From Kineosporia aurantiaca JCM 3230 (GTDB lineage: Bacteria > Actinomycetota > Actinomycetes > Actinomycetales > Kineosporiaceae): a DNA stretch of 64,000 bases. Both the position numbers and the translations under genes were made by a program. The notes beneath the pieces are model-generated. The model saw only the letters and a program-made list of their open reading frames with translations, was not told the origin of the DNA and searched no databases. Position 1 is the stretch's first letter, and every line of letters begins with the position of its first letter. Shown piece by piece: positions 25,446 through 33,041 of the stretch. Where the stretch lies: NCBI GenBank assembly GCA_000719025.1, contig JODP01000001.1:372001-436000 (forward strand), read 5' to 3'.

Positions 25446-26050
25446 GAGGCGTACTCCCGGGAGGACCGCGGGTCGTGGTCGGCTACGTACTCGCACAGGG
25501 CCAGCAGGGCCCCGGCCGAGGAGGTGCGGTTGCGGGCGTCGCACTCGACGACCGGGGTCTCGGGCAGCAGGTCGAGCGCGGCCCGGACGGTCTCCAGCCC
25601 GACGTCCGGGCTGTCCGGGAACCGGTTCACCGCCACCGCGAACGGCAGGTCCCGCTCCTCGAGCTGCTCCAGCACGTCGAAACTCCGCTCCAGGCTGCGC
25701 AGGTCGACCAGGACCAGGACGCCGATCGCGCCCACCGCCAGGTCGGTCCACAGGTCCCAGAACCGGCGCTGGCCGGGCGCCCCGAACAGGTAGAGCACCA
25801 GCTCGGAGTTGATCGTGATCCGGCCGAAGTCCATCGCCACCGTGGTGGTGCGCTTCTCGCTCGGCCCGACCAGCTCGTCCACCCCGACCCCGGCCTCGGT
25901 CATCACCTCCTCGGTGCGCAGCGGAGTGATCTCGCTGACCGAGCCGACCAGGGTGGTCTTGCCCACCCCGAAGGCCCCGACGACGAGGATCTTGGCCGAC
26001 CGGGTGATCGTGTCCGGCAGATAACGGTCAGCGGAACCCGCGGAGACCAT
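25442..26050 (-). CDS. cvnD: Conservon small GTPase (CvnD / MglA-like)
   Basis: 202 residues from an ATG with AGGAGGTG upstream. It is a Ras-like P-loop GTPase of the actinobacterial DUF-type CvnD family. G1 is KILVVGAFGVGKTTLVGSVS, the switch region is KRTTTVAMDFGRI, G3 is LFGAPGQRRFWDLW (Gly-Ala-Pro-Gly instead of DxxG), and G4 is AVAVNRFPDS (Asn, with Lys/Asp degenerate). In Streptomyces conservons CvnD binds and hydrolyses GTP and forms a membrane-associated complex with CvnA, CvnB and CvnC, likened to eukaryotic G-protein signalling. The start codon lies 23 bp inside the upstream DUF742 gene, and the stop overlaps the P450 start by 4 bp, so the set is tightly coupled. Confidence 0.93.
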   Translation of the reverse strand: MVSAGSADRYLPDTITRSAKILVVGAFGVGKTTLVGSVSEITPLRTEEVMTEAGVGVDELVGPSEKRTTTVAMDFGRITINSELVLYLFGAPGQRRFWDLWTDLAVGAIGVLVLVDLRSLERSFDVLEQLEERDLPFAVAVNRFPDSPDVGLETVRAALDLLPETPVVECDARNRTSSAGALLALCEYVADHDPRSSREYAS

Positions 26051-26411
26051 GCAGCACCTCCTGCAGGAGCTGGGAGTCGGGAGCGGCCGCCCGGGGGGTG
26101 CCGGAGCGGGCCGAGAGATAACCGGCGTCGATCAGGTCCGAGGCGAGGACGCTGACCAGGCTGACCGGCAGGTCGAGATGGGCCGCCGCCTCGGCCAGGG
26201 AGAGCAGCCGGGCGCACATCCGGACCAGGGCACGCTCCTCCCGGGTCGCGGTGACCGGCAGTTCCCGGCCGGGATCGGGGGCGATCAGCAGGGTTTCCAC
26301 GCCGACCGTGTTGCGCGAGGCCCGGGCCCGGCCCCGGGTGATCACGTAGGGACGCAGGGGCCGGATCGCGAACGCGCCGGTGGGCGGACTCGGTTCTCCC
26401 TGACCGGTCAA
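26028..26411 (-). CDS. cvnC: Conservon DUF742 protein (CvnC)
   Basis: 127 residues, with a probable TTG start at 26409-26411 overlapping the roadblock gene stop (TTGA). No ATG or GTG lies in the right place. The DUF742 hallmark RPYVITRGRARASRN is followed by VETLLIAPDP, a helix-turn-helix-like region RLLSLAEAAAHLDLPVSLVS and VLASDLIDAGYLSARSG, and a C-terminal LLQEVLHGLRGFR. DUF742 has a winged-helix-like fold and in conservons bridges the kinase-roadblock pair and the GTPase. The TTG start is an inference from the overlap pattern and from the typical length of 120-130 residues. Confidence 0.85.
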   Translation of the reverse strand: MTGQGEPSPPTGAFAIRPLRPYVITRGRARASRNTVGVETLLIAPDPGRELPVTATREERALVRMCARLLSLAEAAAHLDLPVSLVSVLASDLIDAGYLSARSGTPRAAAPDSQLLQEVLHGLRGFR

Positions 26412-26824
26412 AGGATGGGTTCCCGGCGGGCCGGGCTGCTCAGGTTCGCGGCGCCGATCTTCAGCACCTGGGCCTGCATCGCCCGGGCCACCTGCCGCGG
26501 GTCCACCACCGGGTCGGCCACCACGGCCAGGTGCGCCCCGTCGGCGCTGCGCAGGAACAGGAAACCGCCGTCGAACTCGATCATCTGGTGCCGGACCAGC
26601 CCGTCGCCGGTGCCGAACTCCTGGCCCAGGGCGCGGCCCAGCGACTGGAGCCCGGAACAGGTCGCCGCGAGCCGCTCGGCGCGGTCCCGGCCGAGGCCGG
26701 GCGAGCCCGCCAGCAGCAGGCCGTCCACACTGAAGACCACCACGTCCCGGACCCCCGGGACGACGCTCACCTCGGCGATCATCCAGCTCCGGTCCTCTTG
26801 CCCGTTCTTCTGCTGATCGCTCAT
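26408..26824 (-). CDS. cvnB: Conservon roadblock/LC7 protein (CvnB)
   Basis: 138 residues. The ATG at 26822-26824 overlaps the CvnA stop (ATGA). The single roadblock/LC7 domain shows the usual pattern: SWMIAEVSVVPGVRDVVVFS, DGLLLAGSPGLGRDRAERLA, a central helix with CSGLQSLGRALG, FDGGFLFLRSADGAHLAVVA as the dimer-forming strand pair, and VARAMQAQVLKIG. Roadblock proteins act as scaffolds or activating factors for small GTPases such as MglA/CvnD. It is encoded between kinase and DUF742 genes exactly as in Streptomyces cvnABCD operons. No deviations seen. Confidence 0.93.
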   Translation of the reverse strand: MSDQQKNGQEDRSWMIAEVSVVPGVRDVVVFSVDGLLLAGSPGLGRDRAERLAATCSGLQSLGRALGQEFGTGDGLVRHQMIEFDGGFLFLRSADGAHLAVVADPVVDPRQVARAMQAQVLKIGAANLSSPARREPIL

Positions 26825-28446
26825 GCCTGGCCGTCATCCTTCCGCGCGGTCGCCGGGGACGGGTCCCCGGCGGAATCGGACTCGTTCGTGGTGGGTGTGA
26901 CCGGAAGTGGCTGCGAGCCCTCGAAATAGCGCTCCATCCACTCCCCCGCCTCTTCCGGGGCGGTGTCGGGGGCGGTCGGGGCGACCGGGCGGGGCAGCGC
27001 CTCGGAGTCGGTCCGGAAGGGGGCGGTCTGGTCGCGGCGGCGCGCGGAACGCCGCTGCGGAAGCTGGATCTCGGCCGACTCCGGAGCGACGGTCGGCTGG
27101 GGAGCCGTCGACCGGCGGGCCTCACTGAGGAGCCGGGGGTCGGATTGGGGACGCTCGTGGGTTACCGGGTGCTCCTCGGTCTCCACGCTTCCCGGGCCCG
27201 ACGGACGTCCCTCATCGGCCGAACGTCCCTCGGCGACCGGGTCCACTTCGTCTGCCGACGGGGTTTCCCCCACCGTGCGGGTGTCGGTCACCGGGTGCGG
27301 GTCGAGCCGAGGACGGGTGTCGATCACCGGACGCGGTTCGGTCACCAGGTCCGGCGCCGGCGGGGCGGGCGGGGCCGGCAGTGCCACCGTGACCACCTGA
27401 CGGGTGGGCACCAGCACCACCGCCCGCACCCCGCCGTACGGGGACATCCCGAGATCGACGGTCAGGCCGTGCCTGCGGGCGAACCGCCCGACCACCGCGA
27501 ACCCGGTCTGCGGGATCTCGCCGACGTCGCTCACCCCGAGCAGACGCCGGCCCGAGACGATCTCCCGGGCCTCGGCCAATCGGTAGTCGTCCAGCCCGAA
27601 ACCGCTGTCGTCCACCTCGATCACGGCGCCGCGCTGCACCCCGCGGACCGCCACGGTGACCGGGCTGGTCGGCGCCGAGTACTCGGTGGCGTTCGCCAGC
27701 AGCTCGGCGACCAGGTGGATCAGCGGCTCGACCACGGACGGCACGACCGCCACGGTCTGGTCCCCGGTGACCTGGACCCGGCCGAAGGCGACGATCCGGC
27801 CGGAGGCCGCCCGGGCCACGTCGACCAGGGCCAGCGGGGCCGGCCACTGCTGGCCGGGCCACTCGTCGCACAGCACCTTCACGCTCTGCGCGTGCCGGGC
27901 CTGCTGGGTGGCCGCGTGGTCGACCCGCATCGAGGTCTCGAGCAGGTCCGGGTCGCCCGGATGCCGTTCGGCCAGGCCGCTCATCGCCTGCTGGATCCGG
28001 TGCGCCGAGGTCTGCACCCGGCTGGCCAGCTCGACCAGGGCCAGGCGACGCGACTCCTCGCGCTCGGTCAGCGCGCCGCCGACCTGACTGAGGATCTCCT
28101 CCAGCCGGGCCTGGGTCTCCGGGGTCAGCTCGTCCGGGTGCTCGGCCGCGGGCACCTCGACCCCGGCCAGCACGGCGGGAAGCCGGACCTTGACCAGATG
28201 CTGGAGCTCCTGCTGGAGCTGGGCCACCCGGAGCCGCTCCTGGGCGAGCTCCTCCTCCAGCTTCCGCAGCGCCTGGTTCGAGGCGGCGGACGGCTGCGGG
28301 CGCGGCGCTGGGGGGAGCACCGCGGGGCCGGTGGCGGGCTGGGGCGGGGCGCTCCGGTTCCGGGCCCAGGCGGCCGCTCCGGCGACCAGAGCACCGACCA
28401 GCCAGGGAGACGGCGAACGACGAGGAGGCCGGGCTGTGCTCGTCAA
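26821..28446 (-). CDS. cvnA: Conservon sensor kinase-like ATPase (CvnA)
   Basis: 541 residues from a probable TTG start (28444-28446) with AAGGGTG upstream. A short hydrophobic segment at about 14-27 (PWLVGALVAGAAAW) may anchor it. There is no large extracellular domain, so it is a cytosol-facing type. A coiled coil follows (LRKLEEELAQERLRVAQLQQ), then a dimerisation-like helical region and a GHKL ATPase domain with N box ELLANATEYSAPTSPV, G1 VIEVDDSGFGLDDYR and TGFAVVGRFARRHGLTVDL. No phospho-acceptor H box is evident, as is usual for CvnA proteins. The last 180 residues are a disordered Pro/Asp/Glu-rich tail. The TTG start and the 4-bp overlap with cvnB fit the operon. The upstream 474 bp is non-coding. 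Confidence 0.92.
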   Translation of the reverse strand: MTSTARPPRRSPSPWLVGALVAGAAAWARNRSAPPQPATGPAVLPPAPRPQPSAASNQALRKLEEELAQERLRVAQLQQELQHLVKVRLPAVLAGVEVPAAEHPDELTPETQARLEEILSQVGGALTEREESRRLALVELASRVQTSAHRIQQAMSGLAERHPGDPDLLETSMRVDHAATQQARHAQSVKVLCDEWPGQQWPAPLALVDVARAASGRIVAFGRVQVTGDQTVAVVPSVVEPLIHLVAELLANATEYSAPTSPVTVAVRGVQRGAVIEVDDSGFGLDDYRLAEAREIVSGRRLLGVSDVGEIPQTGFAVVGRFARRHGLTVDLGMSPYGGVRAVVLVPTRQVVTVALPAPPAPPAPDLVTEPRPVIDTRPRLDPHPVTDTRTVGETPSADEVDPVAEGRSADEGRPSGPGSVETEEHPVTHERPQSDPRLLSEARRSTAPQPTVAPESAEIQLPQRRSARRRDQTAPFRTDSEALPRPVAPTAPDTAPEEAGEWMERYFEGSQPLPVTPTTNESDSAGDPSPATARKDDGQA

Positions 28447-28920
28447 TGGACACCCTTCGCATGGCGATGCGGCTCACTCAACTGTGCAGGCAGCCCGATA
28501 CGCGCTGGTCCATCGAAGTCCTATTACGGCCGTATCGGACTAATGGGCGAAAAAGCTAGCACAGGTCGCTGTCGGTGCCACAGGCCGGAAGCACTTTTCC
28601 GGATCAGCGGGTGACCGGTCCCGGTCGGGCCGGGCCGGGGAAAGGCGCTTCGGCCCGCTTCGAGGGAGCGCGGCTCAGCCGTTCTCGGTCGGCGGCCGCC
28701 CGTCAGGACACCGCCCGGATCCGGATCCGGCCGAATTGAGTTCGGCGCAGCACTGCCGGCCGACCCGACCGCATCGCCCGCTCCAAGCACCCGTACCCCG
28801 AAGGCACACTTGGACAGTGACTTTCACACCTCGACCCCCTCCCCGCCCGACCTTCCGATCCTGACCCCTCGGGGAAGCGGATTGGGGGCGGGAGCCAGGA
28901 ACTTTGGCGAGTGAAGAAAG
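28447..28920. other. 474-bp divergent intergenic region upstream of cvnA
   Basis: No coding frame with SD support. It contains a perfect 10-bp palindrome TACGGCCGTA (28525-28534) within GCCGTATCGG (28529-28538), about 85 bp before cvnA. The second motif recurs before the NIT kinase gene (46972-46981). It is followed by GC-rich dyads and a CGGATCCGGATCCGGCCG stretch near 28720. It must hold the promoters of cvnA and the dehydrogenase gene, but I cannot assign -10/-35 boxes with confidence. Confidence 0.5.
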
Positions 28921-29937
28921 ATGGTGCGGGTGATGGCGAGGAGCGGGCCCCTGCGGGTGGCGTTGGCGATGAGTGCGGAAACGGCGGATCAGATCGTGAC
29001 GCCGGAGCTGCTGAACCGTCTGCGGACAGTGGCGAAGGTGGAAGACGGGGTACTGACCAACTTCACCACCCCGCAGGCGCGGGCCGCCTTGGCCGACGTG
29101 GATGTGCTGTTGACCGGATGGGGATGCCCGACGGTGACCGCCGGCGTCCTTAATTACGCACCGCATTTGAAGGCAATTGTTCATGCCGCAGGGTCGGTGC
29201 GGGAGCACGTGACGGAGGCCTGCTGGGACGCCAGGATTCAGGTTTCGTCGGCAGCGGATGCGAATGCTGTTCCAGTGGCCGAGTACACCCTGGCGATGGT
29301 TTTACTGGCGGGCAAGGGAGTGCTCTGGGCTTCCCGGCAGTATCACCAGCAGCGGGCCGTTCCCCCGGTTGATCCGGCGGCCGGGAATTACGGAATTACG
29401 GTTGGCATTCTTTCCGCTTCGCTGATCGGGCGCCGGGTGATCAGGCTGTTGCAGCCCCACGACTTTCGGGTCCTGGTGCACGATCCCTTCGTCTCGGAGG
29501 AGGAGATTCGGGCGCTCGGTGGGGAGCCGGCGGGGCTGCAGGAACTGTTCGACCGTAGCGATGTGCTGAGCGTCCATACGCCCCTGCTTCCGGAGACGCG
29601 TGGGTTGGTGAGCGCAGAGCTGTTGGCTCGGCTTCGCAGCGGGGCAACGCTGATCAATACGGCTCGTGGAGCGGTGCTGGACGAAGGCGCTCTGACCGAG
29701 GAAGTGGTGAGCGGGCGGCTGTTCGCAGTGCTCGACGTGACCGATCCGGAACCCCCGGAGGCCGGCTCTCCCCTCTGGACCTGTCCCAACGTCTTGCTCA
29801 CGCCGCATCGGGCCGGGTCTGCGGGCAACGAATTGGCGCGCCTGGCCGCGTCCTCAATCAACGAGATCGAACGGCTGGCCGACGGACGGCCGCTGGAGTT
29901 CCCGGTGTCCCACCCCTCGATCAGTCGCACGGCCTGA
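28921..29937 (+). CDS. D-isomer-specific 2-hydroxyacid dehydrogenase family protein
   Basis: 338 residues from the ATG at 28921 (GAAGAAAG upstream; the ATG at 28933 is an alternative). It is an NAD-dependent dehydrogenase of the phosphoglycerate/formate dehydrogenase superfamily. The substrate domain has LKAIVHAAGSVREHV and ANAVPVAEYTLAMVLLA. The cofactor loop is VGILSASLIGRRVIRLLQ, with Ser-Ala-Ser in place of a strict GxGxxG. Catalytic residues appear in LINTARGAVLDEGAL (Arg), TDPEPPEAGSPLW (Glu) and LLTPHRAGS (His). The changed dinucleotide loop is unusual. Many codons end in A or T (CTT AAT TAC GCA, TTG AAG GCA ATT GTT CAT), unlike the neighbours, suggesting recent acquisition or weak codon selection. 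The true substrate is unknown; actinomycete homologues often sit with carbohydrate genes. Confidence 0.88.
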   Translation: MVRVMARSGPLRVALAMSAETADQIVTPELLNRLRTVAKVEDGVLTNFTTPQARAALADVDVLLTGWGCPTVTAGVLNYAPHLKAIVHAAGSVREHVTEACWDARIQVSSAADANAVPVAEYTLAMVLLAGKGVLWASRQYHQQRAVPPVDPAAGNYGITVGILSASLIGRRVIRLLQPHDFRVLVHDPFVSEEEIRALGGEPAGLQELFDRSDVLSVHTPLLPETRGLVSAELLARLRSGATLINTARGAVLDEGALTEEVVSGRLFAVLDVTDPEPPEAGSPLWTCPNVLLTPHRAGSAGNELARLAASSINEIERLADGRPLEFPVSHPSISRTA

Positions 29938-29958
29938 GCGCGCTCGTAGAGTAGGCGC

Positions 29959-30333
29959 ATGGATGCGGCGGAAGAGGTGCGACTGGACGTGTGGGTTTCG
30001 TCCGTGCGCCTGTTCAAGACCCGGTCGGCGGCATCGAGTGCGTGCCGCGGCGGGCATGTGGCGGTCAACGGGCACAAGGCCAAGCCGGCGACGATGGTTC
30101 GCATCGGCGACAAGGTCGAGGCGCTGACCCCGGGCGGGGAGCGGATCGCGATCGTGAAGCGGCTGGTCCAGAAGCGAGTGGGTGCGGCAGTGGCCGTGAC
30201 CTGCTTCGAGGACCTCACGCCGGCGCCTCCGCCGAAGGAGGAGATCGTCCACGTGGCGGTGCGCGACCGGGGGGCCGGCCGGCCGACCAAGCGGGAGCGG
30301 CGGCTGATGGACCAGTTCCGGCAGCCCTACTGA
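29959..30333 (+). CDS. S4-domain RNA-binding protein (Hsp15-like)
   Basis: 124 residues, 21 bp after the dehydrogenase. The N-terminal S4 domain runs from VRLDVWVSSVRLFKTRSAAS through GGHVAVNGHKAKPATMVRIG and KVEALTPGGERIAIVKRL, as in the heat-shock protein Hsp15 (HslR). Hsp15 rescues dissociated 50S subunits carrying nascent chains in E. coli. The tail is basic and proline-rich (PKEEIVHVAVRDRGAGRPTK, RERRLMDQFR), also as in HslR. The Hsp15 function itself is inferred from family membership. Possible co-transcription with the dehydrogenase; a hairpin terminator lies at 30515. Confidence 0.88.
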   Translation: MDAAEEVRLDVWVSSVRLFKTRSAASSACRGGHVAVNGHKAKPATMVRIGDKVEALTPGGERIAIVKRLVQKRVGAAVAVTCFEDLTPAPPPKEEIVHVAVRDRGAGRPTKRERRLMDQFRQPY

Positions 30334-30514
30334 CGGGTTCGGCCGGCGCGTCCCGAAGCAGACAGATGCGCTGTCCAGTTCTCCCCAATTGTCCGGAGCC
30401 GGTCCGGGACGGCTTACTGGAGGGGCACCACCACCCGCCCCCGGCACCGGGGCGGATGCCGGACGCTCAGCGGGTGAGAGCAGGGCGCCGTTCGGGCAGC
30501 GGCGTGGAACGGGT

Positions 30515-30549
30515 GCGCGGTCCCTGACGAACGGGGGCAGGGACCGCGC
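30515..30549. terminator. Hairpin terminator between S4 gene and convergent lacI-type gene
   Basis: A perfect 12-bp inverted repeat GCGCGGTCCCTG / CAGGGACCGCGC with an 11-base loop. It lies 3 bases beyond the stop of the LacI-type gene and serves transcription from either side. Confidence 0.8.
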
Positions 30550-30552
30550 CCC

Positions 30553-31638
30553 TCAGCTGTCCCGGCGAGGGGGCGCCGAGCTCTCCCGGATCACCAGCTC
30601 CGGGGCGATCACCAGTCGCTCGGGCACGTGCTCGCCGGTCTCGATCTGGGCCAGCAGGGCCTTCAGGCTGCGGCGGCCGACCTCCTCGAAGGGCTGGCGC
30701 ACCGTGGTCAGCGGGGGACTGAAGTAGCCGGACTCGGGGATGTCGTCGAACCCGACCACGCTGATGTCGCCGGGGAGGGCCCGGCCGTTCTCGCGCAGCG
30801 CCCGCAGCACCCCCACGGCCATCGAGTCGTTGGCCACGAACACCGCACTCACGTCCGGCATCCGGCTGAGGATCTGGCCCGCGTCGTAACCGGTGGGAGC
30901 ACTCCAGTCGCCGTGCAGCAACGGGGGCACCTCGGCCCCCGCCGCCTCCAGCGCCGCCGTCCAGCCGAGCACCCGGTCCTGGGCCTCGTAGAAGTGGCCG
31001 GGACCGGCGACGTGCCAGACGGTGCGGTGGCCGAGGCCGAGCAGGTGCTCGGTCGCGGCCCGGGCCCCGGCGATCTGGTCGACCGCGATCACCGGGAGGC
31101 TGCTGTTGAGCGAGCTCTCCACCGCGACCAGCGGCAGGTGCCGGGCCATGGTGGCCAGCGACTCGCCGACCGAGGTGAGCGGGGCCACCACGATGATGCC
31201 CTCGACCCCCTGGCGTTCCAGCCGGGTGACCGCCCGCTCGACCGAACCGCCCTCCCCGCCACCGACGTTCGCGACGGTGAGGATGTAACCTTCTTCGCGG
31301 GCCGCGGCCTCGACTCCGTAGAGCATCGACATCGGCCCGTACAGGGCGCCCCCGATGGTGACCAGCCCGAGAACCTTGGACCGGCCGGTGACCAGTGTGC
31401 GGGCCGCCGAGTTGGGGCGGTACCCGAGCTCGTCGATCGCGGCGAGGACCACCGCGCGGGTGCGCGAGGAAACCCCGTCGCTCCCGTTGAGCACACGCGA
31501 AACCGTTTGGTGCGACACCCCGGCCAGCCGGGCGACGTCGTGCATCCCGGGGCGCTTGCGCGTGGTGGCAGCCCCCACAGTGCCGGGATTCCCTGGATCG
31601 CCGCCGGCCGGGGCCGCCGCCCGGGACGGAGGTGTCAT
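30553..31638 (-). CDS. LacI-family regulator, probable regulator of the arabinose operon
   Basis: 361 residues from the ATG at 31636-31638. The N-terminal helix-turn-helix (MHDVARLAGVSHQTVSRVLN, then hinge RPNSAARTLVTGRSKVLGLV) is classical LacI. The periplasmic-binding-like effector domain follows (VAVESSLNSSLPVIAVDQIA, VFVANDSMAVGVLRAL, ISVVGFDDIPESGYFSPPLT, TVRQPFEEVGRR). An extra 30-residue Pro/Ala/Gly-rich stretch precedes the HTH. The gene lies downstream of the ara operon on the same strand, separated by a hairpin terminator, so it likely has its own promoter; TAGGAT at 31644-31649 could be a -10. LacI-type operators upstream of araD (38265, 38435) make it the best candidate arabinose regulator. 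In other actinobacteria ara genes are often under LacI- or GntR-type AraR proteins. Confidence 0.92.
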   Translation of the reverse strand: MTPPSRAAAPAGGDPGNPGTVGAATTRKRPGMHDVARLAGVSHQTVSRVLNGSDGVSSRTRAVVLAAIDELGYRPNSAARTLVTGRSKVLGLVTIGGALYGPMSMLYGVEAAAREEGYILTVANVGGGEGGSVERAVTRLERQGVEGIIVVAPLTSVGESLATMARHLPLVAVESSLNSSLPVIAVDQIAGARAATEHLLGLGHRTVWHVAGPGHFYEAQDRVLGWTAALEAAGAEVPPLLHGDWSAPTGYDAGQILSRMPDVSAVFVANDSMAVGVLRALRENGRALPGDISVVGFDDIPESGYFSPPLTTVRQPFEEVGRRSLKALLAQIETGEHVPERLVIAPELVIRESSAPPRRDS

Positions 31639-31691
31639 GAAACTGATCCTAACGTCGCGGGAATCACGGGCGGATCGCGGTATCCGGATGA

Positions 31692-31731
31692 CCCCTGGCA
31701 CAGGAACCCTAAAAGCCTTCTGTGCCAGGGG
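31692..31731 (-). terminator. Terminator at the 3' end of the arabinose operon
   Basis: A perfect 12-bp inverted repeat CCCCTGGCACAG (31692-31703) and CTGTGCCAGGGG (31720-31731) with a 16-base loop. It is placed 38 bases after the permease stop and before the LacI-type gene. Separates the operon from the regulator. Confidence 0.8.
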
Positions 31732-31768
31732 ATTTCACCCGGCTACCGATCAATTCCGCTGAAATGCC

Positions 31769-33037
31769 TCAGCGGGAAGCCGAACCCGCACGGCGCTTGG
31801 TCCAGACGTCGAACGCCACCGCGAGCAGCAGCACCAGACCCTTGACCAGCATGACCCGCTCGCTCGGCGCACCGAGCAGCTGCATCCCGTTGTTGATCAC
31901 ACCCATGATCAGACCACCGGTGATGGCGCCGACCACCTTGCCGACACCACCCTGGACGGCCGCACCACCGATGAAGGCGGCCGAGATGGCATCCAGCTCG
32001 AAGCTCTGACCGGCGGTCGGGCCGGCCTGGTTGAGCCGGCCGGCGAAGATGATGCCGGCCACCGCGGACAGCACGCCCATGTTGACGAACAGCCAGAAGG
32101 TGACCTGCTTGACCTTCACGCCGGACAGCGTGGCAGCGTTCAGGTTGCCGCCGATGGCGTAGATGTGCCGGCCGAAGACCGCGCGGCTGGTGATCAGCGA
32201 GTAGATGATCGCCAGCGCGCCGAGCAGCAGCAGCACCCAGGGCAGGTTGTGGAACCGGGCCAGCTGCACGATGACGAACATCAGCACCACCGACGGAGCG
32301 ATCGCCTTGGCGGCGAACATCCACATCGGCTCGAGCGGCTGACCGAACTTCGCGCGGCCCATCCGGGTCCGCCACTGGGTCCAGACGATCGCCACCACCA
32401 GGGCGATACCGACCAGCAGGGTGACCAGGTCGGCGCCGCCGAGCCCACCGAGGGCGATGTTGCCGAACCAGCCCGGGGTGAAACCGTTGGCCATCGAGCG
32501 GACGGTGTCCGGGAACGGGCCGATGCCCTGGTTCGACAGCACCATCAGGGTGACGGCGCGGAAGATCAGCATGCCGGCCAGGGTGACGATGAACGCCGGG
32601 ATGCCGAAGTAGGCCACCCAGTAGCCCTGCCAGGCGCCGATCAGGCCACCCACGATCAGGGTGATCGGGATGGCGATCGCCCAGGGCACGTTGTGGTTCA
32701 CCATCAGGACCGCGGCCACGGCCCCGGTCGCGGCGAGCACCGATCCCACCGACAGGTCGATGTGACCGGCGATGATGATCAGGATCATGCCGATCGCCAG
32801 GATCAGCACGTAGCTGTTCTGGACGATGATGTTCGACAGGTTCTGCGGCTTGAGCAGGTCACCGCCGGTCAGCACGGTGAACAGCACCACGATCAGGGCG
32901 AAGGCGATGTAGATGCCGTTCTGCCGCAGGCTGCTCGCGTTGAAGGAGAATCCGCTGCCGCCCGACGCGGGCGGCGTACTGGGCGCCTCCTGCGTGGGGG
33001 CGGGCCCCGGATCCGGGGAAACGTCGGTCGTCGCCAT
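31769..33037 (-). CDS. Multiple-sugar ABC transporter permease (XylH/GguB type)
   Basis: 422 residues. About ten hydrophobic segments characterise the ribose/xylose-type permease family: IYIAFALIVVLFTVLTGGDL, SYVLILAIGMILIIIAGHID, then LSVGSVLAATGAVAAVLM (the conserved AGxIDLSVGS region), FIVTLAGMLIFRAVTLMVLS, AVFGRHIYAIGGNLNAATLS and a C-terminal GAITGGLIMGVINNGMQLLG. The N-terminal 35 residues are Pro/Ser-rich and cytosolic. It forms the membrane pore with the ATPase (4 bp upstream) and the binding protein; the context (araA, araD) points to L-arabinose uptake. Fully conserved; no oddities. Confidence 0.93.
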   Translation of the reverse strand: MATTDVSPDPGPAPTQEAPSTPPASGGSGFSFNASSLRQNGIYIAFALIVVLFTVLTGGDLLKPQNLSNIIVQNSYVLILAIGMILIIIAGHIDLSVGSVLAATGAVAAVLMVNHNVPWAIAIPITLIVGGLIGAWQGYWVAYFGIPAFIVTLAGMLIFRAVTLMVLSNQGIGPFPDTVRSMANGFTPGWFGNIALGGLGGADLVTLLVGIALVVAIVWTQWRTRMGRAKFGQPLEPMWMFAAKAIAPSVVLMFVIVQLARFHNLPWVLLLLGALAIIYSLITSRAVFGRHIYAIGGNLNAATLSGVKVKQVTFWLFVNMGVLSAVAGIIFAGRLNQAGPTAGQSFELDAISAAFIGGAAVQGGVGKVVGAITGGLIMGVINNGMQLLGAPSERVMLVKGLVLLLAVAFDVWTKRRAGSASR

Positions 33038-33041
33038 GGTC

